A stretch of DNA of 64,000 nt, from NCBI GenBank assembly GCA_973895155.1, contig OZ316893.1, forward strand, positions 9,610,001 to 9,674,000. Direction: 5' to 3'. Origin of the DNA: Marsupella aquatica (lineage: Eukaryota > Marchantiophyta). The notes beneath the pieces are model-generated. The model saw only the letters and a program-made list of their open reading frames with translations. It was not told where the DNA came from and made no database searches. Every line of letters starts with the position of its first letter. Position 1 is the first letter of the stretch. Below are positions 9,610-21,357 of the stretch, one piece after another. The position numbers were made by a program, and so were the translations under genes.

Positions 9610-11207
9610 TCATTGAAGGTCAACAGATGAGCTAGAAAGTATGGGTGTCGGTGCAGTAGAGATATTGTCAGATTGAACTAGACCTCGACTAAGAGCTAAA
9701 CGTGCTGCAGCAGCCTGTGGAGAATCAGATACAGAAGTAGACATAATATAAGCTGAACTATTGATCTTGGGACAAGCTCCCCTCAATGTAGGGGTACGAG
9801 CAGCAGAACGTAACTTGCATTTGAGCTCTTCAGAAGACTGGAGACGATATAAACTATTACGGGGATCTCTCTTTCCTTGTAAAAAAATTTTCTTAGGATT
9901 GTCTCTATCAAAAATCCAACAAGATTTTGAATTAAAGAGAACCACGTGGCCATTGTCAGTAAGCTTTCCTACAGAAAGTAAATTTTTCTTGACACTGGGC
10001 ACGTACAAAACACTTCGAACACCTTTATTATTGGCAAGGTTCACATCCCCTTTCCCAACAATGGGAAGACTCTGACCTCCAGCAGTTGTCACACCAGACG
10101 TACTGGCTGAGTGAGGTCCAAGATTAGAAAAGATTTTTCTATTACCCGAAAGATGGGTAGTAGCTCCAGAATCAATATACCATTCTGGGTCAACATTCTC
10201 AAATTCTACCATGTTGGCCTGAATCACATCTTCGACCTTGGCTTCAGCGGGAGTAAAATAGTCATCGGGCTCTACTTCAGCGGTGTGTGCATGATGTCCT
10301 TTGCCCTTCAGGTCGGTTAGCGCAAACTCCATGTCACGTACTTTCTTCTCTAACGATTTCACTGGACATTCGTTTGCCCAGTGATCCGGGTGACCACAAT
10401 GGTGACAGGAGCCATTCTTCGGTTTTACAGCCTTGCTGAGGCCTCGTCCTCCAAAACTTCGAGAGTCTGAGTACGTAGGCCCAGCTCTTCCTCTGCCTCG
10501 ACCCCTTCCTCGGAAGTTGATTTTTGGATGGGCCTGTGTCAACATAGCCTCATCTGGTTCTTCGTTGGTGATGGTGCGCCTTGATTCTTCAAGCAGCAAA
10601 TGCGTCTCCAGGTCTGCAAATGTGGGAAGCTTCTCTCTTCCTGCCATCATGGTTCCAAAAATGCTCCAACTAGAAGGAAGACTTGCAATCGTTAGGTCCA
10701 CAAGTTCACCATCATTAACAGACGTTCCAATACCAGCAAGCTGAGTGACTATGATATTGATATGCTTTAGATGTTCCTCAATGGAACGTCCTTCGGATAG
10801 TCTCAATGAAAATAGTTTCTGCTTCAACATCAGACGACGAGTGGCAGATGAGGAACCGTAAAGAGACTTAAATCGAGCCCATGCCACAGCAGGATCCGTC
10901 AAATCCATGATGTGGTGGAGAACTTCATCCTTCACAGTGGATGTCAAGATGACAAGAGCTTTCAACTGCTTGTCCAGTAGCGCCTCAGCAGCTGCTAGTA
11001 TTGACGATGAATCTTGTAGAGTTGAAGTCTGGTCAGTTGTAGTGGAGTCCTCCTCTCCACTAGCTACTGCAGCAACTTTGCTGCTGGGTCCACGACCTCC
11101 CACAACCTTTCTCTTCTCAAGAGCTGCATCAACTTGTAAGACCAGAGAAAATAATTAGAAGAACCAGCTAGTTTCATACCCTCTGGAACTTCTTTGACGG
11201 TCGCCAT
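9610..11207 (-). pseudogene. copia Gag and protease segment with frameshift and stops
   Basis: An ATG at 11207 starts the typical copia Gag N-terminus (MATVKEVPEGMKLAGSSNYF, then LWSYKLMQLL and LWEVV). That frame closes within about 50 codons, and the rest of Gag (AWARFKSLY, KLFSLRLSEG, EEHLKHINIIV) continues from about 11103 in a different frame, so an indel lies near 11060-11110. The second frame holds the zinc knuckle CHHCGHPDHWANEC and the aspartic protease motif WYIDSGATTHLSG. It stops at 9610-9612, and a second in-frame stop follows at 9583-9585 before integrase begins. About 100 residues before the stop (from LRSAARTPTLRG) resemble no conserved copia part. Confidence 0.93.
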
Positions 11208-11418
11208 CGCTGCACTTCCTATGTATTTCTAGGGAGTCAGTAGTTAGTTTGATGCAAAATAAAATGACCCAATGACCGTTAATGGTAGTCAGTACTTGTT
11301 CTACACTACAGAAACGAGCGCATGCTACTCTACTAAGTGATGTAACAAAGAACTCTAGCTACCGAAACTTACAACACGATCTCAATCATATTGCACCACA
11401 AGATCCCAATCAGAACCA

Positions 11419-11429
11419 CTCTGATACCA
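11419..11429 (-). promoter_or_regulatory. primer binding site (initiator Met tRNA type)
   Basis: On the minus strand TGGTATCAGAG follows the 5' LTR directly. This is the standard 3'-end complement of plant initiator methionine tRNA. The match weakens after 11 nt. Confidence 0.92.
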
Positions 11430-11634
11430 TGTTGGAATTGACACAATATGAATGTTGAGATATTGAATGAACCGCACAGACCCGGTTCTTATACACGATT
11501 CCTACAGCCCGGGTGACTCACCGCCGGGAGCTAAAGCCCTAACAATTCCGTCATATAAGGGCGGCTGATTATGTCCTATACGTCTTAACCTAGCAAGATC
11601 CGGAGAAGTAGATCTGACGGGTGATTTTTCAACA
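11430..11634 (-). repeat. 5' LTR of the copia element
   Basis: A 205-bp LTR, identical to 6350-6554 except G at 11560. TSD TGTTG follows at 11635-11639. Confidence 0.97.
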
Positions 11635-11639
11635 TGTTG

Positions 11640-12724
11640 ATCTTCAAGACAAGGAGGAGGCTCTAGGGTCTTCGCAAGTGTCGACAATGTCAGTTCACTG
11701 CGTCATTTGGTGTTATTTTCTTAGAATGAATAGATCAGATGATAGCATGATGGCCTTGCATTCAGTACTGTCTGGGGACATGAACGCCTGTTCTGCACTA
11801 TGGCTGCCTGCAGACTCAGTGCCTTGTATTCCCACTTTTTATTTTAAAGTCGCTGTTGAGTTGTCCTTGAATTGAGCCTGGACAATTGAGTAGACCCCGA
11901 AAATATCAGATTTTGAGCTCTAGCATCTGATGCACAGATACCGAAGGTAAGAATGCTAAACAGTATGTCGTAGATAATGATGGAAGCTCTGATGGAAATA
12001 ATACGCTTCTTTCTTCACAGTAGGGACCATAATATTGTTAATAGTTTTGGTAATTTGCTTTTCTGCATGGAGTGTCTAAACGTGGATGGAGAGGAATTTG
12101 AAAGGGTTGATTCTGGTTTTGGTGACAGCCAAGCTGGGCAGAGAGCTTGTTCAAGACTACTCGGCTAATCTGACTAGCTCCGAAAATTGGATGGATTATG
12201 AGCTGTAGTCATTTTTTATCCGACCCCAAAGATCTTGTGAATCACTTGAGATCGGACGAAGATTGAGAAAGTTTCTCTTTTGTGCCGACCTCTCTTTGAT
12301 ACGAGTGTGCCTTGATCCCAAGAAACAACAAAACAGGGGAAGTCGATGACTCAAAACTAGGCAAGAAAAGAAATGGAGGTGTCTATTGAGTGGGCCCCCT
12401 CGCTTCTCTTCCAAACAAACTACCCAATACGAAAAAAATTAATAAACAGTATTCTATTATTTCCTTGATTCTAAGTGTGTGAACAAATTTTTATTGCAAA
12501 ACAGATAACCAAAGAAACCCAGCTGCCAGGACCAGCAAGGTGCCAATGGGCAAAACCCAGGAGCAATGCACTGGTGAAGGCCACAGCAACACAGGGGCCA
12601 AAGAAAATGGAGCCCCTACGTCATGACTTTTGGCTTAGGTCAAGGATATGTACCTCTTTAGATATAGATTTCTCCTCATCATTTTTTCCTTGATTTGACA
12701 TCTTTTTCTCATTTTGTAATCTTT
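11640..12724. other. intergenic, no supported gene
   Basis: Only short frames on both strands with no recognisable protein. No repeat family is evident apart from the ATCTTCAAGACA duplication at the copia insertion site. Confidence 0.45.
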
Positions 12725-13530
12725 TTCTCACTTTGACATCTTTATTTCACCATGATATTTATTTATCATTTCAAGATCATTTTTTTATGTTGACATCTTT
12801 TCCTCACCTTGAGATAGTTTCTTTTCTCAAGATCTTTTCTCAGTTTGATGTCTTTTCCTCACCTCGAGATCTTTTCTCACCTCGACAAATATCTTATCTT
12901 GTTCTCACCTTGCCATCTTTTTCTCACCATGACATCTTTTCTACCTTCGACATCTGTTCCTCACCTTGACATGTTGTTATCACTTTGCCATCTTTTTTCT
13001 CTCCATTATGACATATTTTTTCCACCTCGACATGTTTTTCAATCTCTCAGTGACATGTATCGGGCCCAAGATGTACTTAAATAACAAGTGAACATCATTC
13101 TTGACTTTTACATTGATCACAACTTCTTTCATTGACTAACCACATACTTAAATACTTATTGCCGATTTTGAACTTAACAACATCTTTATACTTAACGACA
13201 TCATTGGCGCCATGATCGACATCTATTTACTTGATAACATCTTGGCGGCACTACATCTTTGGAAAAATGACTTTTGTTTTCTTAATTAATGACATCTTTT
13301 TAATTCATGACATTTTTCATATAATTACATATTGGGCAACACAACATCTTTTCTCTTAACTACATCTTGGGCACCACGACACTTTTTCTTAGCGACAATC
13401 ATTTTGGGCGCCACGACATCTTGGGTGTCATGACACCTCTTTTCTTAACAACGTTTTGGACGTCACTACATCTTTATTTTAACAACATCTTGGGGGACAC
13501 AATGTCTTTTTCCTTTGCAACATCTTTTCT
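12725..13530. repeat. degenerate pyrimidine-rich GACATCTT array
   Basis: Over about 800 bp the motif (T)GACATCTTTT recurs every 15-30 bp. In the first half it is interleaved with TTCTCACCTT and TTCTCACC(A/T)CGA; in the second half with CTTAACAACATC and GGGCGCCACGACATCTTGGG. Units are too divergent for a fixed period but share the same core. No frame through it resembles a protein, and the low-complexity translations are a by-product of the repeat. Confidence 0.75.
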
Positions 13531-13540
13531 GCAATGCACA

Positions 13541-13590
13541 ATCCATGTATTGAGCTAGTTGGTGAATCCATATATTGAGCTAGTTGGTGA
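13541..13590. repeat. 25-bp tandem duplication
   Basis: Two adjacent copies of a unit starting ATCCAT and ending GCTAGTTGGTGA (13541-13565 and 13566-13590) differ at one base. Confidence 0.9.
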
Positions 13591-13690
13591 TAATATCAAG
13601 CTAAAACGCTTTATAAAAACTGTTAAAAGAACATATGACAAGTGTGAGAGAGGGCCTAGTTTAAAACAAAAGTTCACTAAGGGTCTATCA

Positions 13691-13868
13691 CATAAATTTA
13701 AATTACTTTTGGTAGGGATCCCAGATACGTACATTCACCAGTGTAGAGTATAATTTGCATGATACAGACACCATGCAAGTGACTATGACATAAATTTGTT
13801 TTGGTAGGGTCCCATATACCTACGTTCACTAGTGTAGAATAATTTGCATGACACAGACCACCATGCAG
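13691..13868. repeat. imperfect tandem duplication of about 100 bp
   Basis: The first copy (13691-13788) and second copy (13789-13868) share CATAAATTT, TTTTGGTAGGG, CACTAGTGTAGA-like and AATTTGCATGAYACAGA blocks in the same order. The second copy has small deletions. Confidence 0.8.
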
Positions 13869-15898
13869 ATTCTCTCTATTACAATATTTATCAGCTCATT
13901 CATTGCAGTCACAGTTCGGCTTCAACCGCGAATTAATGGAACTCGGCGCGATGGAGAATCCTTCATAGCCAGAACAGGATTGGCGACATCTCGATAGGAT
14001 AGTAGTTGGATCATTTTTCGATAGAATCCTGACAACCTCAAAACATTTAACTAAAACAGTTAAATGTAGCACTGCGCATAGTTACATACGCGGCAGCTCG
14101 ATCGGCAGCTACAGTGATGCGTAATCGCGGGGTCCGTGATTTGCATTGATCGATTAACCGATCTCGTTTGCCATATATATTATTAACATGTGGTTTCTCT
14201 AATAAGGTGCCCAAGTCTCGGTCTTTTTCTACTTTATTCCTCATTTGGGATGCCGTAACATAGAGGTTTGGTTTCCTTCGGGTTATAGGAGCTAGACGTT
14301 GAGTCACCATGATCGTTGAATTCCATCTTCTTCGTGAGAGCTCAACTATGCACATGGCCAATTCAGATCATTGAAACACGATGAGGGAAAGACAACGTTA
14401 ATGCATGTGAATGTAAAGTTGAGAGTGAAGGTCTTACTTGTGACTGACTGAAAATGTATAATTATGCTTCTTTGTAAGGCAGTTGGTTCATTTTCACTGC
14501 TGCTGCACTTGATTTCGTTCATTCCTGAGACTTTGCACTATAAAACCGTTTGACGATGTACAGTAGTTCTAATCCGAGCAAAAACCGTGAGCCATGGACA
14601 GACTTTATCCAAATGTAAAACAAAGTAGCAACATACCAACGTCAGGAAACAGCTGCAATAAATCCCGAATAACGGGATCAGCTAGTGAGCTGCACTGATT
14701 CCGAGAAAGAGAAACAGAACAAAGCTGCACGAATACATATGCAACAACGTGACTGTGGACATGTAGTGGTGCGCTGAAGGTCCCTGTTGCACACCCTTAA
14801 AGGTTTCCGCATGATTCATGCATTGTCCGGGTAATGTTCCGGAGTACGCGAGATTGCCTCTCATGCCTGCCAGATGTGGTGCGCCACCTCGTTCGCCCGC
14901 TCGTTCGTTCACTTTGACTGATGACTCTTGTGAGAGCTGGTCCTCTGGGATAAGATGGGAATGAGGGATTGACGGCTTTGAGTGTGGGAAAAGAGCTCGA
15001 AAAATTCCAGCTCTCACGCTTTTCTGTCCAATTCTTTTGACTGGATTTGGAGAAGAGCTCGCTAACCATTTACACATTCCTGGAATCACTGAAGTGTAAA
15101 CCATTATATATAGCCAGCATTCAGGCTCTACAACATCTACAGCGACTGGTTTGACATAAAGAAAAACATACTGTACACAGTAATCAAAGAGTCTGAGCAC
15201 AACATCACACAGCGAATGATTTGGAGTGGTTTGAAAAAATGAAAGACATTCTGCGCACAGTAATTAAAGGGTCTGAGCCCTCGTGTTGCACGTTAGTGTA
15301 GGACCGAGCTGACTATGTCGTACAGTAATGGGACAGTGTTACATGAGTGAGAAGCAGTTGGTCAGTTAGTCCGAAAGAAATCACCAGGGTGTCTCAAAGC
15401 TCAAAATTTGATGCACCTTAATTCAGTAGTTAGGGACACAAAAAGTTACTAATTATCAAATTCAATCTTAGTCCATAACTTTTTCGCCATAAAGATTGGT
15501 GGTATCATTACCATTAGTCACTCTATAGGCTAGTGAAAAACAAATTAAAAAAGCTTTACATATATAGCTCTGTGAAAATGTTATGACCATTCTTTTATGT
15601 CCTAAAGCCAACATCCAAAAGTTCAAAGCTTTGAGACTCCCTACTGGACCTAAGTCTATGACATATGTGCCGTAGTCCTCATTAGGTTTGCAAAGAAAAA
15701 CGTAATGGAAAATGTGACTTTCCAAAGAAGGTGTGACCTTTGAAACATGAACATTAAGCCTGGTTGGACCAAGGAAGATCTGATAGATTCCCAAAGCTAG
15801 GAGGGAGACAATCTATCATTCAATTTCCAGATAACACTCTGAAAATGACTGACATGTGACCTGTACATAGCTTCCTGACAGTTTGCAATTGGTCCCTG

Positions 15899-15970
15899 AC
15901 CATTACACCATAGTCAGTTACTACTCACGGGCAAACCATTACACCATAGTCAGTTACTACTCACGGACAA
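15899..15970. repeat. 36-bp tandem duplication
   Basis: Two consecutive 36-bp units, each starting ACCATTACACCATAGTCAG, at 15899-15934 and 15935-15970, with one difference (GGGCAA against GGACAA). Confidence 0.92.
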
Positions 15971-16297
15971 ACTACTCAGGGACTCCTTCAAAAAAGTGGT
16001 GATTTGTTCCTCATGCCCAAACTCAGAGCATTCTAACAAAAATGAATTGGCTGTTGAAAATTAGTTTAAAACATTTGATCATTTTAGCACTCATTGGCAA
16101 TGGAGCAAATGAGCATAGATCCAAAACTTTTTCAAATAAATTCACACACAAACCAGATGCACAAGTCTGCCAAAAACTCAGTGTCCTTCTCAGTAGTGAA
16201 GCTTCCATCCAAACGCAGTTGTCAGTGTGAATTTAAGGTGTAAAGTAAAGCAACATGTTGCACAGTGTGCCCCCAAGTACCCACCCCCAACGAGACA

Positions 16298-16326
16298 GGG
16301 GGGCGGGGTGGCGGGGGGGGGGGCGG
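16298..16326 (+). other. G-rich tract, potential G-quadruplex
   Basis: Four or more runs of at least three G occur within 29 bp (GGGGGGCGGGGTGGC followed by an 11-G run), next to C-rich CCCCC runs just upstream. The composition is unlike the AT-rich surroundings. Confidence 0.6.
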
Positions 16327-19045
16327 CGCTACTGGGCTGACTTGTGCAGCTTAAAAGCAACTGCAGGATTTTTCTTGTTGTCATGTTGTGGGTTGCGCTT
16401 TGTTAGGCTGGTGCCTTGGAGTTCGCTCCTTCTCTGTCATGGAGAGTAAAGTATGCCGTTGGGCATTTGTGGAGAAGTGCAAAAGTCCAAAATTAGATCA
16501 ACTCGTTGTGAAGGTCTTTTTCTTTTTTTTTGCTAAAATTAGTAAAACAACAAACGTCTGTCTGTAAGGCTTAAGTGTAAATAATTTTCCAGGATTCAAT
16601 TTTCGAGGATTCAGGAATTTTAAAGTGTTATTCATCATGGAATGAGGAGCGGTAAATTTTATTAGACTAATTTTCATTGTATTATATGTTTCCTCTGTCT
16701 CTAGTTGCCTTGCCCGTGAAAACCTAAAAATCGTTTTAAGACTCATCATCATCAAATCATAACTGCAAAATTTCCATGCACCATAAAAATGTAGTTGCCC
16801 ACTCAATGTGGTGGGCAGGTGTTATTTAAAAAATAGATGTGTTATTTAAAATTTAATTTATTTTTAAAAATGTGGCGAGCAGGTCTATGTGGGAATTCAC
16901 TTTCCATGATTTCCCTGTTACTTACTATGATTGAACAATAATAGCCACTCAAAACTAATGGTTTGTGTGCTTCATGGCACAAAATGTTCTTCATGACTTA
17001 ATATATGTTCTTAGTAATTTTTTGTTTGGAGTTTCCAGGCATTCATGGAGAAGAATGCAAAATAAAAAGTTGGAAAATCTCATTATAAAAAATTCCATCT
17101 ACTGTTCCTGAAAGGAGCAATAATAAAAATTTTGTAGGCTTTAAATGATCTTAAGATCCTGTTAATAGAGCATTGTGGGCAATAGTAATCACTCAAAACT
17201 AGCTGAGAGAAACTAGATAATATTTATGGCACACATTTATGTCTCTTAGAGGACTTTACTATATACGTTAATCTTAGCAAATTTCATTATATATATTGAG
17301 TACTGGTTAGAGAGCAATTCAAAATCTCCCAAAAAACTACAGTGGAGTTTGAGCTCAAGTTTTGAAGGGTTATTATTGCCATAGTGCTCTGGTCACAGGA
17401 TCTTGATACCATTAAGGGCCTAAGAGGTTTTCTTTTACAAATTCTAGTAAAGCAGACTGAGGAGAATTTCCAATTGCAGAATGAGCCCTTCCAAATCTTG
17501 ACTGTGCATTCTCCTAGAACAATACGGTGAAAGTCAGAAAGAGGAAAATCACAAAAAGCAGTCAATATTCACGAATGTGTTGGTTAGAGCGGATTGTAAG
17601 ATATACCTTTCCAAGAAATGAGAGCTTGATCTCTAATTTTGAAGGGCTATTATTGCCCATAATGATCTTGTAAGAGAGCCTTAATACACTTGAGAGGCCA
17701 GAACCTTAATACACTTATAGCAATGATAGATTTTTATTTTCACTCATAATAGTGAAAGGTGAGTTAAACTTTAACAATGAGCTATCCCAATCTTTTTGTC
17801 CATCCTTCTCTGCATTCTTTTGCATTAGTAATGCCCTGAAAAGTACAAAGAGAAAACTCATTAAGCTTTGTATAGTTCTGTAATTTATGGAATCAAATGC
17901 CCATTACGTCAGTGCGTTTGGTGTCAGACGGCACGCGAATCACTGCGCTATCTTCGATCACTTGAAAAGCTGAATGTGATATTGACACCCAAGATCGAAA
18001 ATGGCTTGTGATCCGGGTCAACGATCCAGCATGATGCTGCCTTTACGGCGGATAAGACAGCATCGCGCACGAATGCTGGGAAAGATAATAATGCAAGCGC
18101 AAGTTTGGACTCAAAGTGATCCCGTGGGCCAATCACCCCGATCAAAAAGCGATTCGTGAATTGACGATGTTCTGGCAGAGATGTAAATTGGTAGAAGATA
18201 TGGAGAAGACGAGGTCTCGTAGAACATTGGAAGAGAGCTGTGAATTCACACTGGAATGCACGTTTCAGAGACACACCGAGACAATGAAAGGAATCGATGT
18301 TTCGGGCCTCTCGAATCCCCCTCTTGGACACGCAACAGCCAAGGAGCATATGACAACGACGAAGCACATCATGGAAGGCAAGAAAAAAAAGCGGAGGCAG
18401 AAACTTAATAGCTTAATTACACTAGAGGAAACGGCATTGGCCTTGAAATCGTTTTATATGGGGTGCTCAATAAAACACAAATTACATAGCTATATTTGCG
18501 AACAGATATCTGGTCAATGCTTGCCTCCCAGCCGATACTCCTGTTAGATATCTATTTCACAAACGGGCTCCCAAAATAGCTAGAATCCGCAAACAACTCT
18601 GTACAGCGGTACAGTACGTCCTTCTTGCGCGTGACTGTCGAATATGAAGGAACTTAAGAGTGTTCCTGGTTATCAGGATACTGACAATTACAGAACGGAT
18701 TGAAAATATATCAGTAATGTAGGCCATAGGCTATTCTCTGGCTTAAACCTTAAACTTCTTCGATCACTCAAACCACTTAATAGCACCTGTCCAAAACTCA
18801 TTTTCCGTTGTCCTCTGCCGGCGCAGTTATGTCCGTGATGCGAACCTTTAAGTGGGTTTAACATGAGCTTGATCTTCCTCATAGTGTTGACGACGCTCCT
18901 GCCGGGAAAGGATTACCGAAAAAGTTACAATTGGCATTCGAACCAATGCGCATGTACTCTGCACATGGAAAACTACTCTTCTGCTGTTCAAAAGAGGTCT
19001 GCGGTGCCACAAAGGCATGTATTGCATTACTTGGCCCCGCAGCTT

Positions 19046-21357
19046 CTATGAGTTGACCTCGATGAATTCCAAGCCATTACCATCGGGGTCTCGAGTGAAT
19101 AGAGATGGCACGATACTTGGCTGATATGAGATTCCTGCACACAGTGAACAAACAGGTTGGTCAATCCGTAGGACATCCAAATTGCCCGAAATCAACGCTG
19201 CTACCTCGATCAATTCGTCAGCATAAAGGAAGTTCAAACATGTGTTATCTCCCAACGATTTGACGATGAATACTCTCGTTAGTGAAAGTATTTGTTGTCA
19301 TCCGAATTTATTAATTCTTGACTAATTTTCTTCGGCAGTATAACCTCTTCTCCCATATTAAAGATTGCGACAAACCTGCTTTCTCGAGTGCCAGTCTGAC
19401 ACCCTCCACATTCTTGCAGTTGAGGCAAGCGTGACGATCAAATCCACCATGCGCAGGGCGACCATTCACGGGATCGGGATTTGGAACCTCCATAATATGA
19501 ATTCCCTCTGCTCCCAAGAACAACCAGGCTCCTCTGTACGGAAGTTCGGGTCGATCCAGATTCGTTTTCAGCCCTGTAAATGCAATCACGAAACCAGCGG
19601 TCAGTCTTATGAATTATCAGTCCAGCGCCAATCGAAAGAACAGGTTCACCAATGATAAACTGACTTCCGAGTCCCCTTCACTAGTTGGCGGTTGGAAATG
19701 CCAATTGGTTCGTTGTCGAGGACAAATTGTCTGCAAATTGTATGATATGTATATATATACCTGATATAACTATAATCTGAGCTATCATCACCTTCATTTT
19801 TAGCAGCACCGGCATGATGGATCGGGCTTATATGATTACGGCATTGTTATCGCAGTGGGAGCATAATCGTTGCAAAAATTCAGTTTCAACAAGCTAGAAC
19901 AGATATAGGGTGCATACCAAGAAGACCACAATAGAAGTCCAGGGATCGTTCCAAATTCTCGACACAGAAGGCGACGTGGTTCAGGCCGGTGAAAGAGACT
20001 GAAAACGTATCGCCAGTACAAAAAACCAATACGTATTCGGTCAGTGCACAGATTGATCAGATGTGGAAGTGGATATCTTTTAAAATATTAACCATGTCTA
20101 GCCAAGACCGAGTTATAGATCGAGAAAAAGAAATTAGTGGGACATGTAACTTAAAAACTCACTGTACGCCTTAGTGCTAGGTCGTTTTTACACAATTATC
20201 GATGGGCGGTCTCGGAATTGACACAAACTTCTTTCAAACTCTTTTCATGGACAGTAGTATTATAAAAACTAACCCCCAGGACAACCTCCCAAGGAAAAGT
20301 TGCAACGCGCATGGTCAAACGTGGCAAATTCACACGCGAAACACTTTGTTTCTCGATAAACAGTAGTTACACATTCCTTGCTGTCACGATGGGGACACAA
20401 ATCCTAAAGATATCGTTCAGAATTGGTACCCAGGTGATACGTACAGGAGTGGGACATAGTTGTCGCATTATCGACACTGCCGACCGCGTCTATATTTGTA
20501 GTTGGAGACCATGAGACCTCGACTTTTGCTTCGGATTCAGAAGTGCGAATTTGGACGTCTCCCTCGTCCAAGAGGATGTCACCAACCTCAGTGGCATCAC
20601 AATCTTCAAGGACACCATTAGCCTCCCTTTTCAAATTGACCACTGGTCCCTTCCCAATTTCAGAGATCTCTCCGTGATCCTCATTGTTGGAAGGTGGTTG
20701 AACATTGGCACTATCCTTAACCCCATCAACTCTTTGGCTTGCGATCACATCTCTATTTTCGGCAGTGCTGTCCGAGACCGAAGGGATGGCTTCAGGTTCT
20801 CCAGTGTAGTCAGAAGCAGCATTAGTATTTCCGTTTGTTGGAATTGCAGCCGTGACTTCGAGGTGATTTACGCAGTTCTCAACGTCGCTACTCTTGTTGT
20901 GCTGAGTAGGCTTCTCACTCACGACATTCGTTTCAGTCACGCCCTCTGTGACTTTCTGAATCATGTCGGAGTCGGTGAACTCAGACCTCTCCTCAACGCC
21001 GCCACTACACTGCGCGGGGGTTGGTGACAGGACTATATCTTGTGGTGACAGGACTATATCTTGTAGATCGTGCAAAAGTTTTTGTAACGCCTTCACAGAC
21101 ACCACCTCTTGCTCTCGCGGCACATCGGCGATACATTTCATCAGTGAAGAAGCAGCAGCTTTCAGCTCCACTCCTCCCTGATACAGCAGGACTGAGGCCA
21201 ATGGCGCAGGATGACGATCGTCCTCTTCCGCAACGATCTCGACCGCAGCCATCACATACGCTTGCAGACTGTCAACCTCTCCGAATGCATTGTGCAGCTG
21301 GGCATTTTCAACACGACCACCGATTCCTACAGTTGAAGCCGCAACGCATGCTGCCAT
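19046..21357 (-). CDS. VOC/glyoxalase I-like protein with long N-terminal extension
   Basis: Four exons on the minus strand: 21357-20445, 19998-19918, 19573-19376 and 19134-19046, giving 426 residues. All junctions are GT..AG and all three introns (446, 344 and 241 bp) are phase 1, so the frame runs through. Exons 2-4 form a compact VOC (glyoxalase/bleomycin-resistance) domain: GLNHVAFCVENLERSLDFYCGLLG, then LPYRGAWLFLGAEGIHIMEVPNPDP, RHACLNC, and FTRDPDGNGLEFIEVNS. This resembles the chloroplast glyoxalase-like family of Arabidopsis At5g57040. His in LNHV, His in GIHIME and Glu in LEFIEV sit where metal ligands usually lie. The substrate is unknown. Exon 1 encodes about 304 residues: a helical Ala-rich start, then an acidic Ser/Asn/Glu-rich probably disordered region, with an exact 21-bp in-frame duplication at 21023-21064. 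The ATG at 21357 is the first in the frame. Exons 2-4 are secure. The link to exon 1 is inferred from phase and a GTACGT donor, and exon 1 could be a separate gene. Confidence 0.7.

Larger units (their letters stand above)
6350..11634 (-). mobile_element. Ty1/copia LTR retrotransposon, complete but with broken frames
   Basis: This 5,285-bp element lies on the minus strand. Two 205-bp LTRs start TG and end CA, and a 5-bp target duplication TGTTG (6345-6349 and 11635-11639) flanks them. The primer binding site next to the 5' LTR begins TGGTATCAGAG, the common match to initiator methionine tRNA in plant copia elements. A purine tract GAAGGAGGG abuts the 3' LTR. The internal order is Gag, protease, integrase, reverse transcriptase, RNase H, which is diagnostic of copia and not gypsy. 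The LTRs differ at one position of 205 (C at 6480, G at 11560), so insertion was recent. The coding frame is nevertheless interrupted in several places, so this copy cannot encode an intact polyprotein. Confidence 0.97.
13869..19045. other. intergenic region with several small repeats
   Basis: No gene can be supported. Open frames at 14682-15200 (minus), 17948-18367 (minus) and 18116-18547 (plus) are 140-170 codons long but match no family I know, and the last two overlap on opposite strands. Between about 16925 and 17730 the phrase around GGGCTATTATTGCCCATAATG occurs several times in both orientations, so old repeats lie there. A TATA-like CTATATATA faces left near 15112, with no convincing gene behind it. 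Confidence 0.4.

Noticed and set aside
12725-13530. CRISPR-like repeat/spacer array
   Set aside because: Repeats are short, degenerate and irregularly spaced in a plant nuclear genome; no leader or cas genes.
14682-15200. 172-codon minus-strand frame with a TATA-like CTATATATA near 15112
   Set aside because: The TATA-like motif would lie inside the frame, the translation has no domain or conserved motif, and a second frame overlaps it.
17948-18547. Overlapping frames of 139 and 143 codons on opposite strands
   Set aside because: Neither has a recognised domain and both cannot easily be real; the Lys-rich plus-strand one is the better candidate but unsupported.
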